Shown here piece after piece: positions 24,831 through 34,085 of a DNA stretch of 64,000 nt. Every line of letters starts with the position of its first letter. Position 1 is the stretch's first letter. The DNA lies in contig VFZE01000002.1 of NCBI GenBank assembly GCA_016871315.1, positions 1-64,000 of the forward strand, given 5' to 3'. The notes below the pieces were generated by a model that was not told the origin of the DNA, ran no database searches, and was given only the letters and a program-made list of their open reading frames with translations. Position numbers and translations under genes: made by a program. Source of the stretch: Acidimicrobiia bacterium (lineage in GTDB: Bacteria > Acidobacteriota > Terriglobia > Bryobacterales > Bryobacteraceae).

Positions 24831-26972
24831 GTAGCTCAGCTTCACAAACACCTGCCGTCCCGTGTTGGTGAAGTCCTGCGGCCGCGGTCCTGTGAGCAGC
24901 CGGACATTGTCTTCACGGTCAATACAGCCGAGGAAAAGCGCCGTGTGTGCGTTCAACTGGTAGGTGAGCAGAACGTCTCCGGAGACGCGGCGGAAATCCT
25001 CCTGTGCGATCAGTTCCGGATTGGTCCTGATGGAGGAATAATCGGCGATGAAGCGCAGCGACAGCTCCTTGTTGAACTGATAATTCACCCGCGACCTCAC
25101 CAGGTGATTGGTGAAGATGTCGGCCCGCGGCGTGTCCAGGCGCGCGTAGAGGTAAGTTTGATCCCACCGGAAGCGCGCGGTGGGCCGTAGCGTCATGGTA
25201 AAGCTGCCGTCGGCCGAGTCGGCCAAAAACGGGCGGAGTCCAATGGCCGGGTTGAAGTTGGTCTGCGTTCCTGCGCCGTAGCTGGCGAACAGGCTCAGCC
25301 AGCGCAGCCAGCCGGTGAACAGCGACGCGGAGCTGCGATGCTTGCGGAATCCGGTTTGAAAGAATTCGTACTGTTCGCCATGGTTGACGTTAAACTCGGT
25401 CTGGCCGGTGAAGTTCATGCTGAAGGCGGAATCGACGATCCAATCCTGCAGCCGCCCTGAGTGATCGTAGTTGATCAACGCCGTGAATCCCGGGCCGAAA
25501 TTCTGCAGTGGCCCGTTCTCTCGCCACCAGCGGTAGCCGAGGAAATGATCCGTGGTGCGGATATCGACGCGGCGGACAAAGCCGAGATCGGCGCGGAACT
25601 GCGGGCTTAAGTCCAAGTACCGGCTCTGATAGGTCAGCCCGCGCCCGGCGCGCAGGATCTGCGCCAGGTATCCGCTGCCGCTCTCGCTCTTGCGCCGGCT
25701 GTCGCGCGCGGTGGTCCAGGCCGCCTGGCCGGTGAAGAACCAGGTATCGTTCAGCTTGAGCCGGGAATCGGCCGACACCACGTGGTTCGCCTGCGGCCCG
25801 AACTGGCGCGTGGAGGCAAACACGGCAACGCGCGACTGCTGCCCGAATTCGCGCTGCACGCGCACCAGGCCGGCCTCGGCATTGGACGGATACAGCGGAT
25901 TCGTGCTCTCCAAAACCTCTCCCGGTGCGCGGTCGTTTGCCGCCAGTCCGGCAACGGCCCAACGGCCGATCTTTCCGGTGAGCCGCGCGCCCACTTGCGG
26001 ATCAACGATGCGCCGCGAGAAGAAAAGATTGAGCGGCGTTTCAAAGTAGCCGGCGTTCTCCAGAAAAAACGGACGCTTCTCCGGGAAGAAAACCTCGAAG
26101 CGCTGGTTCACCGTCACCTGCGGATCATCGGACTCCACCTGGCTGAAATCGGGATTCACCGTGACATCAAAGCTCAGCGCGTCGCGGATGACGAATTTGG
26201 AATCCAGCCCGGCGCGTGCATCATTACGCCGCGTGAAAGCCGGTTGCGCGGCGTCCTGCAGCCGCGCGTGCGTGAAAGCGCCGTAGGGGATCAATTGAAT
26301 GTTGCGCCCCGGTGAAACACCGTCCAATCCCTCCAGCGTGGCGAACTGCTGCACAAAGCCCTGCACGCGGTTGCTGATGTGCGGATAGTAGGTCTCTTCA
26401 TTCGTGCGGAGGATCTGGCGGCGCAGCGCGAAGCCCCAGCGCTGGGCCGGGGCATGGGAAAAGCGCAGGCTGCGGAACGGGATCGACATCCAAACCAGAA
26501 AGCCGTCCGCCGTGAGCCTGCCGTGGCTGTTCCACAGCGTGTCGAAGCTGGAGTCTTCTGGCTGTCCTTCCGTGATGACGGCGTCCCGCTGAATGCCAAG
26601 TGGGTTGGCGGCGAAGACGTAGGCGCGTTGCCGGTCATGAAACGTGTCGAGATAGATGGCGACGAAATCATCATTGCCGATCTCTTCGCGCTTGCTCAGG
26701 TTCGCCCGCACTTGCGCCGGATCCTCCCGGCACACGAACAGGACGTGGAGATTGCGGCCATCGTGCGCCAGGTAAGCGCTGGTCGCGGCGCTCACCGGCG
26801 CGCCGTCGCCCGGCACGCGCTGGCGGAAACCCGTGGCCTCGGCCAATTCTCCGCGCTGTGCTGAAGCGTGCAGCTCGTCGAAAGAGGGCGCCCCGCCGAG
26901 CCTGGGAATTTTCAAATCTCGGCTGAGCGCCCCAGAAGCCAGCAGGATCAACAGTAGCGCGGCGCGCTTCAT
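24816..26972 (-). CDS. DUF5916-like outer-membrane barrel with carbohydrate-binding-9-like domain
   Basis: A 718-residue exported protein (signal peptide MKRAALLLILLASGALS). The N-terminal 200 residues resemble a family-9 carbohydrate-binding module: SAYLAHDGRNLHVLFVCRED, then DDFVAIYLDTFHDRQRAYVF. The remaining 500 residues are amphipathic strands with PDFSQVESDDPQVTVNQRFE and FFPEKRPFFLENAGYF, hallmarks of DUF5916, ending in an aromatic residue (YLLRF) typical of outer-membrane barrels. ATG 26972 overlaps the stop of the upstream gene (ATGA) and is preferred over the upstream in-frame start at 27008. As last gene of the glycan operon it may bind or pass carbohydrate at the outer membrane. 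Confidence 0.78.
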   Translation of the reverse strand: MKRAALLLILLASGALSRDLKIPRLGGAPSFDELHASAQRGELAEATGFRQRVPGDGAPVSAATSAYLAHDGRNLHVLFVCREDPAQVRANLSKREEIGNDDFVAIYLDTFHDRQRAYVFAANPLGIQRDAVITEGQPEDSSFDTLWNSHGRLTADGFLVWMSIPFRSLRFSHAPAQRWGFALRRQILRTNEETYYPHISNRVQGFVQQFATLEGLDGVSPGRNIQLIPYGAFTHARLQDAAQPAFTRRNDARAGLDSKFVIRDALSFDVTVNPDFSQVESDDPQVTVNQRFEVFFPEKRPFFLENAGYFETPLNLFFSRRIVDPQVGARLTGKIGRWAVAGLAANDRAPGEVLESTNPLYPSNAEAGLVRVQREFGQQSRVAVFASTRQFGPQANHVVSADSRLKLNDTWFFTGQAAWTTARDSRRKSESGSGYLAQILRAGRGLTYQSRYLDLSPQFRADLGFVRRVDIRTTDHFLGYRWWRENGPLQNFGPGFTALINYDHSGRLQDWIVDSAFSMNFTGQTEFNVNHGEQYEFFQTGFRKHRSSASLFTGWLRWLSLFASYGAGTQTNFNPAIGLRPFLADSADGSFTMTLRPTARFRWDQTYLYARLDTPRADIFTNHLVRSRVNYQFNKELSLRFIADYSSIRTNPELIAQEDFRRVSGDVLLTYQLNAHTALFLGCIDREDNVRLLTGPRPQDFTNTGRQVFVKLSYLLRF

Positions 26973-27520
26973 TCGATCACCAGGGATTCGCTGCCGTCGG
27001 TATCCCACTCCACCGGTAGTTCCTCCGTCCGATCCGGCAGCCTCACTGAAACGGTCCGCGGATGATGAGGAATGCGGACGCGCAGATGCAGAGGCCGTGC
27101 TGGCTTTTGGTCGAGCCGGAATGCGGCGACCGCGCGGTTGTGAGGATGCTTGCGCGCCGGCAGCTCCGCGAGAAACCCCTCCGCCGTTGGCCCCAGCACG
27201 CGGAACCAGGCGGTGTTCTCATATCGGTCCGGAGCTTGCGCCCAGGCGGCATGATCCGGATGCATGTGCGTGGAGCCGTGGAGTTCCACTTCGGCCAGGC
27301 CGCGCCTGCTAAGATCCTGTATCCCGCGGTATTCCGATTCGCCGTCATAACCGCGGAAGGCCGCATGCCCGTTGAAATCGTGGTGACGGATGCGCAGGGC
27401 ATGGTTGCCCGTATCGGCCCATTCCGTGCGGAAGGTACGGTGATCCACGCCGTAGCGCGGATAGAAATCCCCGAACATGTACGGGCAGTCGAAGATGGCG
27501 ATGTGTTGCCGGGCGCTCAT
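26969..27520 (-). CDS. His-rich conserved-looking protein of the glycan operon, unknown
   Basis: A 183-residue protein with no signal peptide or membrane helix. It is rich in His and aromatic residues: FDCPYMFGDFYPRYGVDHRT, RIRHHDFNGHA, ELHGSTHMHPDHAAW and ARKHPHNRAVA. The H-x3-H-x-H cluster at about residues 82-88 could bind a metal, and the C-terminal 60 residues look like a beta-sandwich. I do not recognise the family; a partial similarity to deacetylase-type active sites is only an impression. The start ATG 27520 overlaps the glycosyltransferase stop (ATGA), and its own stop overlaps the next start the same way. It is therefore coupled to both neighbours and likely acts on the same glycan. 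Upstream residues of the longer open frame lie inside the glycosyltransferase gene and are not used. Confidence 0.65.
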   Translation of the reverse strand: MSARQHIAIFDCPYMFGDFYPRYGVDHRTFRTEWADTGNHALRIRHHDFNGHAAFRGYDGESEYRGIQDLSRRGLAEVELHGSTHMHPDHAAWAQAPDRYENTAWFRVLGPTAEGFLAELPARKHPHNRAVAAFRLDQKPARPLHLRVRIPHHPRTVSVRLPDRTEELPVEWDTDGSESLVIE

Positions 27521-28686
27521 AGCGTGCTTTGAAAGCAGCGGTCCAGCAGGGAGCCGAGAACAGCTTCGCTGTCGAAGTACGCGGCAGCCATCTCCGAGGC
27601 CGCGCGGCAGTGGTGTTCGTAGTTGCCGATCACCTCTTCCATGACAGCGCACGCCTCCTCCGGCGTCCGGAAGCTCAGCACGCCGGATCCGGCGTCCATC
27701 CAACTGGTGAAGCCGGTGTCTTCCACCACCACCGGACGTCCCGAAGCCAGATAAGCGATACTGCGCTCGCTGAACCAGCCGCTGTTGCTCACTACGTAGC
27801 CGTGCTTGGCGACGCTGAACTCCCCCTTTGAGCCGGCGATGTAGCGTTCGTACGTCCACGGATCGCGCGTAGGCACGCGAGGATCCGTCACGCGCCAGCC
27901 GCCGGCTCGAAGCGCTTCCTGAACCGCGCCTTCGGCCCCCACCGCAAGTTCCATTTCGCAATCAAGGCGTTTCGGCAGATCCATATAGGGCCGGAACGAT
28001 TCCCTCTTCAGCCCATACCGCACGCTTTCATGCTCTAGCGCCGGATAGCTTTCCCAGACCATCACCGTTGTAAACCTGCCATCGGGAACTCCCGGCGACG
28101 GATTCACCGAACCGGCTGCCAGCGGTTGCCGCGTCGGCTGCCACGGGAAACCGTCATCGGGAATCGTGCAGCCCGGCTTGCCGAAATTCTCGCCGAAGCT
28201 GAAGAAGAGGTTGTGCGCCTTGGCCCGCTCCATTGCGCCGGCATTCTGCATGTGCTTGATCTGCGTGAAGCAGGGATCCTCGTCCACAAGCGCCCGGCGG
28301 GGAATCCGGCGAACCCAGTCCCGCATCGGATTTACGCCGCACAAATCCAGTAACAGGTCGGCCTCCTTGCACAACATCCTCATGTCGCCGGCGCGAGGTC
28401 CGTGCCAGCTGCCGGTGTGCGCATCGTGATAGGCCCAGCACTCCCCCATGGCGATTCGTGGGAAAACTTCGGCCGCGAAGGCAAGCCCGTAGCCCGGATC
28501 TTCGCTCGTCATGTTGGTCTCCGGGTTGTAGCAGGACGCGTAGCCGTCGCTGTCTTCCAGGAAGTAAACCTCGTGGCCCAGCTGAGACAGCGCGCGCAGA
28601 TATTGCAGATTGTGCCAGGCCATCCCGCCGAGAGGACCGCGCACGATGTAGCCCTGCACGATGATGCGGAGGCGACTTTTCCTCAT
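27517..28686 (-). CDS. GT-B glycosyltransferase (second paralogue)
   Basis: A 389-residue cytoplasmic protein with a GT-B layout. The N-terminal Rossmann-like half starts RIIVQGYIVRGPLGGMAWHN and GHEVYFLED. The C-terminal nucleotide-sugar half has GWFSERSIAYLASGRPVVVE, where the Glu/Ser-rich motif matches the donor-binding E of GT1/GT4-type or CgeB-like transferases. It is clearly paralogous to its upstream neighbour: both share GMAW, GHxVY, a GENxGxPGCxIP motif and the GWFSERS-AYLA-GRPVV block. Coupled at both ends by 4-bp ATGA overlaps. The acceptor and sugar are unknown. Confidence 0.82.
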   Translation of the reverse strand: MRKSRLRIIVQGYIVRGPLGGMAWHNLQYLRALSQLGHEVYFLEDSDGYASCYNPETNMTSEDPGYGLAFAAEVFPRIAMGECWAYHDAHTGSWHGPRAGDMRMLCKEADLLLDLCGVNPMRDWVRRIPRRALVDEDPCFTQIKHMQNAGAMERAKAHNLFFSFGENFGKPGCTIPDDGFPWQPTRQPLAAGSVNPSPGVPDGRFTTVMVWESYPALEHESVRYGLKRESFRPYMDLPKRLDCEMELAVGAEGAVQEALRAGGWRVTDPRVPTRDPWTYERYIAGSKGEFSVAKHGYVVSNSGWFSERSIAYLASGRPVVVEDTGFTSWMDAGSGVLSFRTPEEACAVMEEVIGNYEHHCRAASEMAAAYFDSEAVLGSLLDRCFQSTL

Positions 28687-29900
28687 AGCCCCAGATCCAC
28701 GAGGAGCTTTGCCAGCACTTTCTCCGCCCGGAAATATTCCTCGGCGATCCGGCGGGCGGCGCGGCTGTGCCGGGCGTAATCGCCACCAATCTCTTCCAGG
28801 GCCGCGGCCGCTTCCTCCGCCGTTTGAAACGCGAACAGACCCTCCCCAACAGGCAGAACTTTCCCGAACCCCGTATCCTGTGTCACCACCGGTCGGCCGG
28901 CCGCGAGATAACAGGCGCTGCGTTCACTGAACCAGCCGCCTTGCAGCCGCGCGTATTGATCCTTGGCAACCGTAAACTCGCCACGCGAGGCCTGGATGTA
29001 ATCGCGATAACGCCACGGGTCGGTGGTGAACTTGTGCGCGTCAGTCAGGCTCCAGTCGTTTTCATCCAATGCCCGCCGCTCTTCCACTGTCATTCCCAGT
29101 GCGGGAATCATCTCGTCTTTACCCGGAATGACTTCGCCGACGTTGACCATTCCCATCGCCAGCTCCAGCTTCTGCGTTGTGCGTCGCGGCAGATCGATCA
29201 CCTTCAGAAACTCGTGGTGTTTGCTCCAGGTATAGGTTTCACCCTGGAATTCGATGTCGTGACCGTCTTGTCTCCAATTGCAGACCGTGGTGAATTCGCA
29301 TCGTGACGGCGGGCCGCATTCCCACACGTCCACGAGCACAGGCTGGCGCGTCCGCGCCCGCAAGCCAGGAAGCGGGGGAATCGCGCAACCGGGAAGGCCG
29401 AGATTCTCTCCGTACGTGGCGAAATCGTCGAACTCCTCTTCGATCCCTCTGCGATATGCCGCATCGTTCAGAAATCGGATCTCGTCGTAGCCGGGGTCGG
29501 TGCCGAGATAAACCTGGTGGCCGACCCGCAGTCCGTCGACCGTTCGCGGGCGGCATGCGCCGGCGGGGTTGAGCACGATGTCGGCATGCGCCAGCAACTG
29601 CTCTGCCTTCGCCGCCTCCATGCCATGCCATTGGCCGTCCGAGTAGCTGGTGCGATAGGCCCAACGCCCTTGAAGCCCGAAGCTGGCCGCGACGCGCTCC
29701 AAGTAGGGCAGGGTATAATTGGCGTCAGCCACCTTGTAGCGGCGTATAGGATCGTAGGGCCAGCAGGAGGTAGTTTCGATGTAGTAAACGTCGTGGCCCA
29801 GGCGGAGCAGGCCCGCGGCGATCTGCATCTCCATCCACGCCATGCCCGCCCACGGGTCACAGGCAAGCGTGCCCGCGACGACGATCCGCCGCGTCTTCAT
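28683..29900 (-). CDS. GT-B glycosyltransferase (first paralogue)
   Basis: A 405-residue glycosyltransferase beginning MKTRRIVVAGTLACDPWAGM at ATG 29900, which overlaps the ABC-exporter stop (ATGA). The longer open frame upstream lies in the ABC gene. Motifs include GHDVYYIE, AYRTSYSDGQWHG, FATYGENLGLPGCAIP and the donor-site block GWFSERSACYLAAGRPVVTQ near residue 330. It shares these with the next gene, so the pair arose by duplication and probably adds two sugars, or the same sugar to different acceptors, in one pathway. No membrane helix is seen; it is expected at the cytoplasmic face. Confidence 0.83.
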   Translation of the reverse strand: MKTRRIVVAGTLACDPWAGMAWMEMQIAAGLLRLGHDVYYIETTSCWPYDPIRRYKVADANYTLPYLERVAASFGLQGRWAYRTSYSDGQWHGMEAAKAEQLLAHADIVLNPAGACRPRTVDGLRVGHQVYLGTDPGYDEIRFLNDAAYRRGIEEEFDDFATYGENLGLPGCAIPPLPGLRARTRQPVLVDVWECGPPSRCEFTTVCNWRQDGHDIEFQGETYTWSKHHEFLKVIDLPRRTTQKLELAMGMVNVGEVIPGKDEMIPALGMTVEERRALDENDWSLTDAHKFTTDPWRYRDYIQASRGEFTVAKDQYARLQGGWFSERSACYLAAGRPVVTQDTGFGKVLPVGEGLFAFQTAEEAAAALEEIGGDYARHSRAARRIAEEYFRAEKVLAKLLVDLGL

Positions 29901-31639
29901 GGCGCCGGTTCCAGCCTGCCCGCCGCTGGGATCGGCAACAGCCGGCCGCCGCGAACCTCCAGCCGCAAATCGCAATGCTCCAGCGTGCTCAAACGGTGCG
30001 CGATCAGAAAAGCCGTCCGCCCTTCCATCAGTCGCTCCGTAGCTTCCAGAATCGCCGATTCGGTAGCCGTGTCCACCGCGCTGGTCGGCTCATCCAGGAT
30101 CAGGATCGGCGCGTCCTTGAGAAACGCGCGCGCCAGGCTGATCCGCTGGCGCTCGCCGCCGGACAGCATCATGCCGCGCTCACCCACCGTTGTGTCGTAG
30201 CCTTCCGGAAGCGATTCGATGAACTCATCGGCGCTGGCCAGCCGCGCCGCCCGCCGGATCTCGGCGATACTCGCGCCCGGGCGTCCGTAGGCGATGTTTT
30301 CGCCGATGGTGGTGGAAAACAGCACCGGCTCCTGCAGCACGATTGCGAACTGGTCGCGCAGATCGTCCAGCTTGTAGTCCCGCAGGTTCCGGCCATCCAG
30401 ACGGATCTCGCCTTGCTGTGGATCGTAGAAACGCATCAGCAGGCTCATCAGTGTCGACTTGCCGGCTCCGGTGCGCCCCTGTATGCCCACCTTGCAGCCT
30501 GGCGGGGCTTGAAAGCTGATCCCGTCGAGAACCTGCTGGCCCGCCGAATACCTGAAACTGACGTTGTCGAACACGATTTCGCCGCGTGCGCGCCTCAGCG
30601 CCAGCGGATGCTCCGCTTCCGGCACTTCGCGGCTCTCCTCCAGAAGATCAAAGGCGCGGCGCAAGCTGGCCAGGCTCTTTTGCACATCGGCTACTTTCTT
30701 GCTCATGGTGCGCAGCGGCTCGTAAATCTGAGCCAGGTAGGTCATCACCAGCAACAACTCACCTAACGTCAGCCGGCCCGCCTGTACATGCAGAATGCCC
30801 AGCACCAGCACGGCGGCGCTGCCCGCCGCCAGCGTCATGCCGACAAACAGGTCGAAGCGGCTCTCGATCTTCACCAGCCCGAGCAGTTTCTCCACGCGCC
30901 GCCGTGAGTGGGCCAGGAAGCGGCCCTGTTCCCGCGTTTCCCCGCCGAACGCCTTCACCACGCGCAGCGTGCTCAGCGCTTCCTGCACCACGCCCATCGC
31001 CGCGCTATCCAGGGTCTTTACCTCATCCCATCGCTCGCGCAGTTGCGGGCTGTAGTGCCACATCAGGCCGTACAGCACCGGGCAGATCAACAGCGCCACC
31101 ACCGCGATCGGAAAGTCCAGCAGCGCCATCACCGCCACCATTCCCAGCAGCGTGAACAACGAGGAGATCAGCGGCGCCAGCCCGTTGATCACCAAGTGCT
31201 GCGCCGAATCGGCGTCATACTGGATGCGATAAACCGAATCCACCGCGCCTTTGGTGTCGTGATAGCCTAGCGACAGCCGCTGCGCATGGTCGAAGAGTCG
31301 GCCACGGAAATCCAGCACCATCCGTTCGCCGGTCCAGGTCTGCAGCAGCCAGGACGCCATCCCCCGCAGGTAAACCAGGAGCGTCGCCACGATCAGCAAT
31401 GCGCCGCAGGCGACCAGCAGGGCGGTCTTCGACAGCGCCACCGGCAGCAGCATCGCGAACCAGCCCGGCGCAGGTTGATCGCCGATGACGCTATCCACGG
31501 CTATCTTCAAAGGCACCGGCAGCAGCAGCGCCAGTGGGGCCGCAAGAAGGCTCAGGGCAAGGATGCCGGCCAAGTGCGGCCGGAAAGGCCCCAGCAATCC
31601 CGGCAATCCGCTCCGCAGGCTGACTCTGGCCTCACGCAT
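29897..31639 (-). CDS. ABC exporter, fused permease-ATPase (MsbA/lipid-A-exporter type)
   Basis: A 580-residue half-transporter. Six membrane helices in the first 310 residues are followed by a nucleotide-binding domain: Walker A GRTGAGKST, Q-loop VLQEPVLFSTTI, signature LSGGERQRISLARAF, Walker B ILILDEPTSAVD and the switch His in FLIAHRLSTLEH. It works as a dimer, exporting a lipid-linked or amphipathic substrate. ATG 31639 is used because it starts just before the first helix; it overlaps the end of the GH-GT2 gene by 8 bp. Its position among glycosyltransferases implies that it flips a glycolipid or oligosaccharide made by the operon. Confidence 0.93.
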   Translation of the reverse strand: MREARVSLRSGLPGLLGPFRPHLAGILALSLLAAPLALLLPVPLKIAVDSVIGDQPAPGWFAMLLPVALSKTALLVACGALLIVATLLVYLRGMASWLLQTWTGERMVLDFRGRLFDHAQRLSLGYHDTKGAVDSVYRIQYDADSAQHLVINGLAPLISSLFTLLGMVAVMALLDFPIAVVALLICPVLYGLMWHYSPQLRERWDEVKTLDSAAMGVVQEALSTLRVVKAFGGETREQGRFLAHSRRRVEKLLGLVKIESRFDLFVGMTLAAGSAAVLVLGILHVQAGRLTLGELLLVMTYLAQIYEPLRTMSKKVADVQKSLASLRRAFDLLEESREVPEAEHPLALRRARGEIVFDNVSFRYSAGQQVLDGISFQAPPGCKVGIQGRTGAGKSTLMSLLMRFYDPQQGEIRLDGRNLRDYKLDDLRDQFAIVLQEPVLFSTTIGENIAYGRPGASIAEIRRAARLASADEFIESLPEGYDTTVGERGMMLSGGERQRISLARAFLKDAPILILDEPTSAVDTATESAILEATERLMEGRTAFLIAHRLSTLEHCDLRLEVRGGRLLPIPAAGRLEPAP

Positions 31640-34085
31640 CCTTCTTCTCCATCTTTCGCACGGAGGAGTGCACGCAACCGCAGGCGCGCAGCCACCCGGC
31701 CACCATGCTAACGCCAACCAGCATCGCCAAACCAGCCAGCGCCGCCGCCACCGGCTTCGACTCGGACCAGGCAGCGCCACTCAGTGCCAGGGTCGCGGCC
31801 CCTAAAACGGCAGCCGCCAGCGAGATGCGTGGCCGCAGTTTCCAGCGGATCAGCTGTTTGCCGCCGCCGTGTTCCTCAATCGCCATGTGCAGCCGCGCCG
31901 CCGTTACCAGCGAGTCGCGGATCTCCAGGTCCCACTCGTCGAATTCACCCCCGCGCCGCACGCGCGCGCCAAGCCGCCGGACCTCCGCCGCTAGCTGTTC
32001 CAGCCAGTACTCCGTGGGATACCACTTCTCGCTCCACGATTCCAGATGCGCACGCAATGCGGGAGAGGTTCTGGCATTGGCGCGCCATGGCGTCAGGCCG
32101 AACTGGAATCGCCCGGTCAGCCTCGCCAGAGGCTGGATGAAGTGCAGCAATGCGGTAATCAGGCGCCGTGCCCAGGTGCCGGCGAATCCGTTGTCTGGTC
32201 CAAACTCGGCCCGCCGAACGCCGGCGACGACGCCAGGTAGCGGCGCCAGCAAACCGGCCGCCAGCAGGGGAGCAGTCCACAACAGCGGTTTCCAGTACCA
32301 GCCGAGAGCTGTTATCACGGCCAGAAGGGCGTTCACCAAATACCACTCCGGCATTTGCGGAAACCAGGAAAAAGCCGCCGGACCCGGATCATAGAGCGAC
32401 TGGAACCCGGCCAAGCCCCAGCCGCCGGAATAGATTCTGCTGCGCCATCGGCTGGCCATCTGCAAAAGAGCAGCAGCGTAAATCCGGCCGCGCCAGGCAA
32501 GGTGGCCCAAGTCGTCGTAGCGTTCCGGCCATTTCCGCTCCAGCAGCGCCTCCGCTTTTCCGTATCCGGCCTGCTGCTTCCAATAGGCGCGGATCGAGTT
32601 GCGGCGGTGATGCCACACCACCGCGGCCGGATGGAAGCCCACTTTCCATCCTTTTTCCTGAACCCGCCAGCAGAGGTCCACATCGTCTCCGGCTGCGCGG
32701 AAGGCCGGGTCGAACCCTCCTGCCTCCTTGAGGGCCGCCTTGCGGAAGGAACTGTTGCAGCCCGGGATATGCTCAGCTTCACGATCTCCCACCAGCACAT
32801 GAATCGGACCGCCAGGTGCGCGTGCTACGCAATCGGCGATCAGCCCGTCGCCGGGCGGCGGCAGGTTGGGGCCGCCCGCGCCACCGAACTCCGTGGTGGC
32901 GTATATGTATCCTAGATAGTGCAGCCAGTGCGGGTCCGGATAGGCGTCATCGTCGATGTAGGTGACAATCTCGCCGGTGGCCGCCTCCATGCCGATGTTG
33001 CGCGCCCGGCTCAAGCCGCCGTTCTCCACCGAAATTACTCTCGCGCCGTGCGCGCCGCCGATTTCCGCAGTCCGGTCGCGCGAACCGTCGTCCACCAGGA
33101 TCACTTCATAGTTCGGATACGCCAGCCTCGACAGGTGTTCCAGGCATTGGGCCAGATAACGCTGCCCGTTGTAGCTGCACACCACCACCGAGATCCTGGG
33201 CCAGCCGAACTGTTCGGGAAACGGCACCTCACGGAACGCTTGCCCCACGGTGCGCAATGCCGGCTTCGGCTGCCGCTCACGCGTCGTCAGCCCAAAATCC
33301 CAATCCTCAATGTCGAAACCACCGCGGTGCCATTCATCGGTCCAGGAGAATACATAGACCCCCGCGCAGCCTGCCGCAAAGCTGGCGCGAATCTGCCACT
33401 CCAGGCTCTCGGCCTGCGCCTCCAATCCGTTCCGCCGGCTGTCCAGCCCGATCTCCGCCATCACCAGTGGTTTCTCGCCGGCGATGTTCTGCAGCCGGTA
33501 CAGGTAGGCTTCCAGATTCTGCCGGTTTTCCAGGTAGACATTGAAGCTGAAAAAATCCAGGAACGGCAGATTCAGGTATTCCGTCGTCGGGAAGTTGATG
33601 TAGGTGACCAGCGAGTGCGGCGCTTCCTCTTTCACCGCCCGGTACAGCCGGTGCAGGAAGTTTTCGATCCTCGATTTGCCGTGCCAGCGGACGATGCTTG
33701 CCGGGACCTCGTTGCCGATGGTGAAGCACAGCAGGGCCCGATGGCCCTGGCAATGCCTTACTTGAGCGCGTAACCGGTGAACGATTTCATGAGCCCGGCC
33801 CGGCTCGTCCAGAAACGCGATGTGCTGCTCCCAGGCAAGTCCCACCATGACACGCAATCCATGGGCCGCCGCCAGATCCAGAAACCATACCGGCGGCACG
33901 GTATATGTGCGCACACTGTTGACGCCGGCTGCAGCCATCTGCTGGAAATCGGCTTCGGCCTTCGAGGGTGTGCCATATTCGCCCCCGTCCACGCCCGGGG
34001 AGAACGTGCCGTAGCAGACGCCGCGAATGTAGAATTTCTCTTCACCCGCGTAAAGGAACTTGCCGCGGACCGCGACAGCTTGCAT
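31632..34085 (-). CDS. Glycosidase (GH clan A-like) fused to GT2 glycosyltransferase, membrane-bound
   Basis: An 817-residue two-enzyme fusion. Residues 5-285 look like a TIM-barrel glycoside hydrolase of clan A: acid/base Glu126 in FTIGNEVPAS, nucleophile Glu211 in VMAEIGLDS, and SWTDEWHRGG before the linker. Residues 297-530 are a family-2 glycosyltransferase: VVVCSYNGQRYL, VDDGSRDRT, DDD at 378-380, PGCNSSFRK and AGDDVDLCWRV. The last 290 residues contain two hydrophobic regions (about 580-620 and 745-790) and a cytoplasmic-looking charged tail. The start ATG 34085 shares one base with the galE stop (TGATG); GTG 34088 is the alternative. Fusing a retaining glycosidase to a transferase in one chain is unusual and suggests trimming or transglycosylation coupled to synthesis. 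Confidence 0.85.
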   Translation of the reverse strand: MQAVAVRGKFLYAGEEKFYIRGVCYGTFSPGVDGGEYGTPSKAEADFQQMAAAGVNSVRTYTVPPVWFLDLAAAHGLRVMVGLAWEQHIAFLDEPGRAHEIVHRLRAQVRHCQGHRALLCFTIGNEVPASIVRWHGKSRIENFLHRLYRAVKEEAPHSLVTYINFPTTEYLNLPFLDFFSFNVYLENRQNLEAYLYRLQNIAGEKPLVMAEIGLDSRRNGLEAQAESLEWQIRASFAAGCAGVYVFSWTDEWHRGGFDIEDWDFGLTTRERQPKPALRTVGQAFREVPFPEQFGWPRISVVVCSYNGQRYLAQCLEHLSRLAYPNYEVILVDDGSRDRTAEIGGAHGARVISVENGGLSRARNIGMEAATGEIVTYIDDDAYPDPHWLHYLGYIYATTEFGGAGGPNLPPPGDGLIADCVARAPGGPIHVLVGDREAEHIPGCNSSFRKAALKEAGGFDPAFRAAGDDVDLCWRVQEKGWKVGFHPAAVVWHHRRNSIRAYWKQQAGYGKAEALLERKWPERYDDLGHLAWRGRIYAAALLQMASRWRSRIYSGGWGLAGFQSLYDPGPAAFSWFPQMPEWYLVNALLAVITALGWYWKPLLWTAPLLAAGLLAPLPGVVAGVRRAEFGPDNGFAGTWARRLITALLHFIQPLARLTGRFQFGLTPWRANARTSPALRAHLESWSEKWYPTEYWLEQLAAEVRRLGARVRRGGEFDEWDLEIRDSLVTAARLHMAIEEHGGGKQLIRWKLRPRISLAAAVLGAATLALSGAAWSESKPVAAALAGLAMLVGVSMVAGWLRACGCVHSSVRKMEKKDA

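Noticed and set aside
27521-27961. 147-residue N-terminal extension of the His-rich protein
   Set aside because: It lies entirely within the glycosyltransferase gene in another frame and is Arg/Gly-rich. The ATGA overlap at 27520 gives the start.
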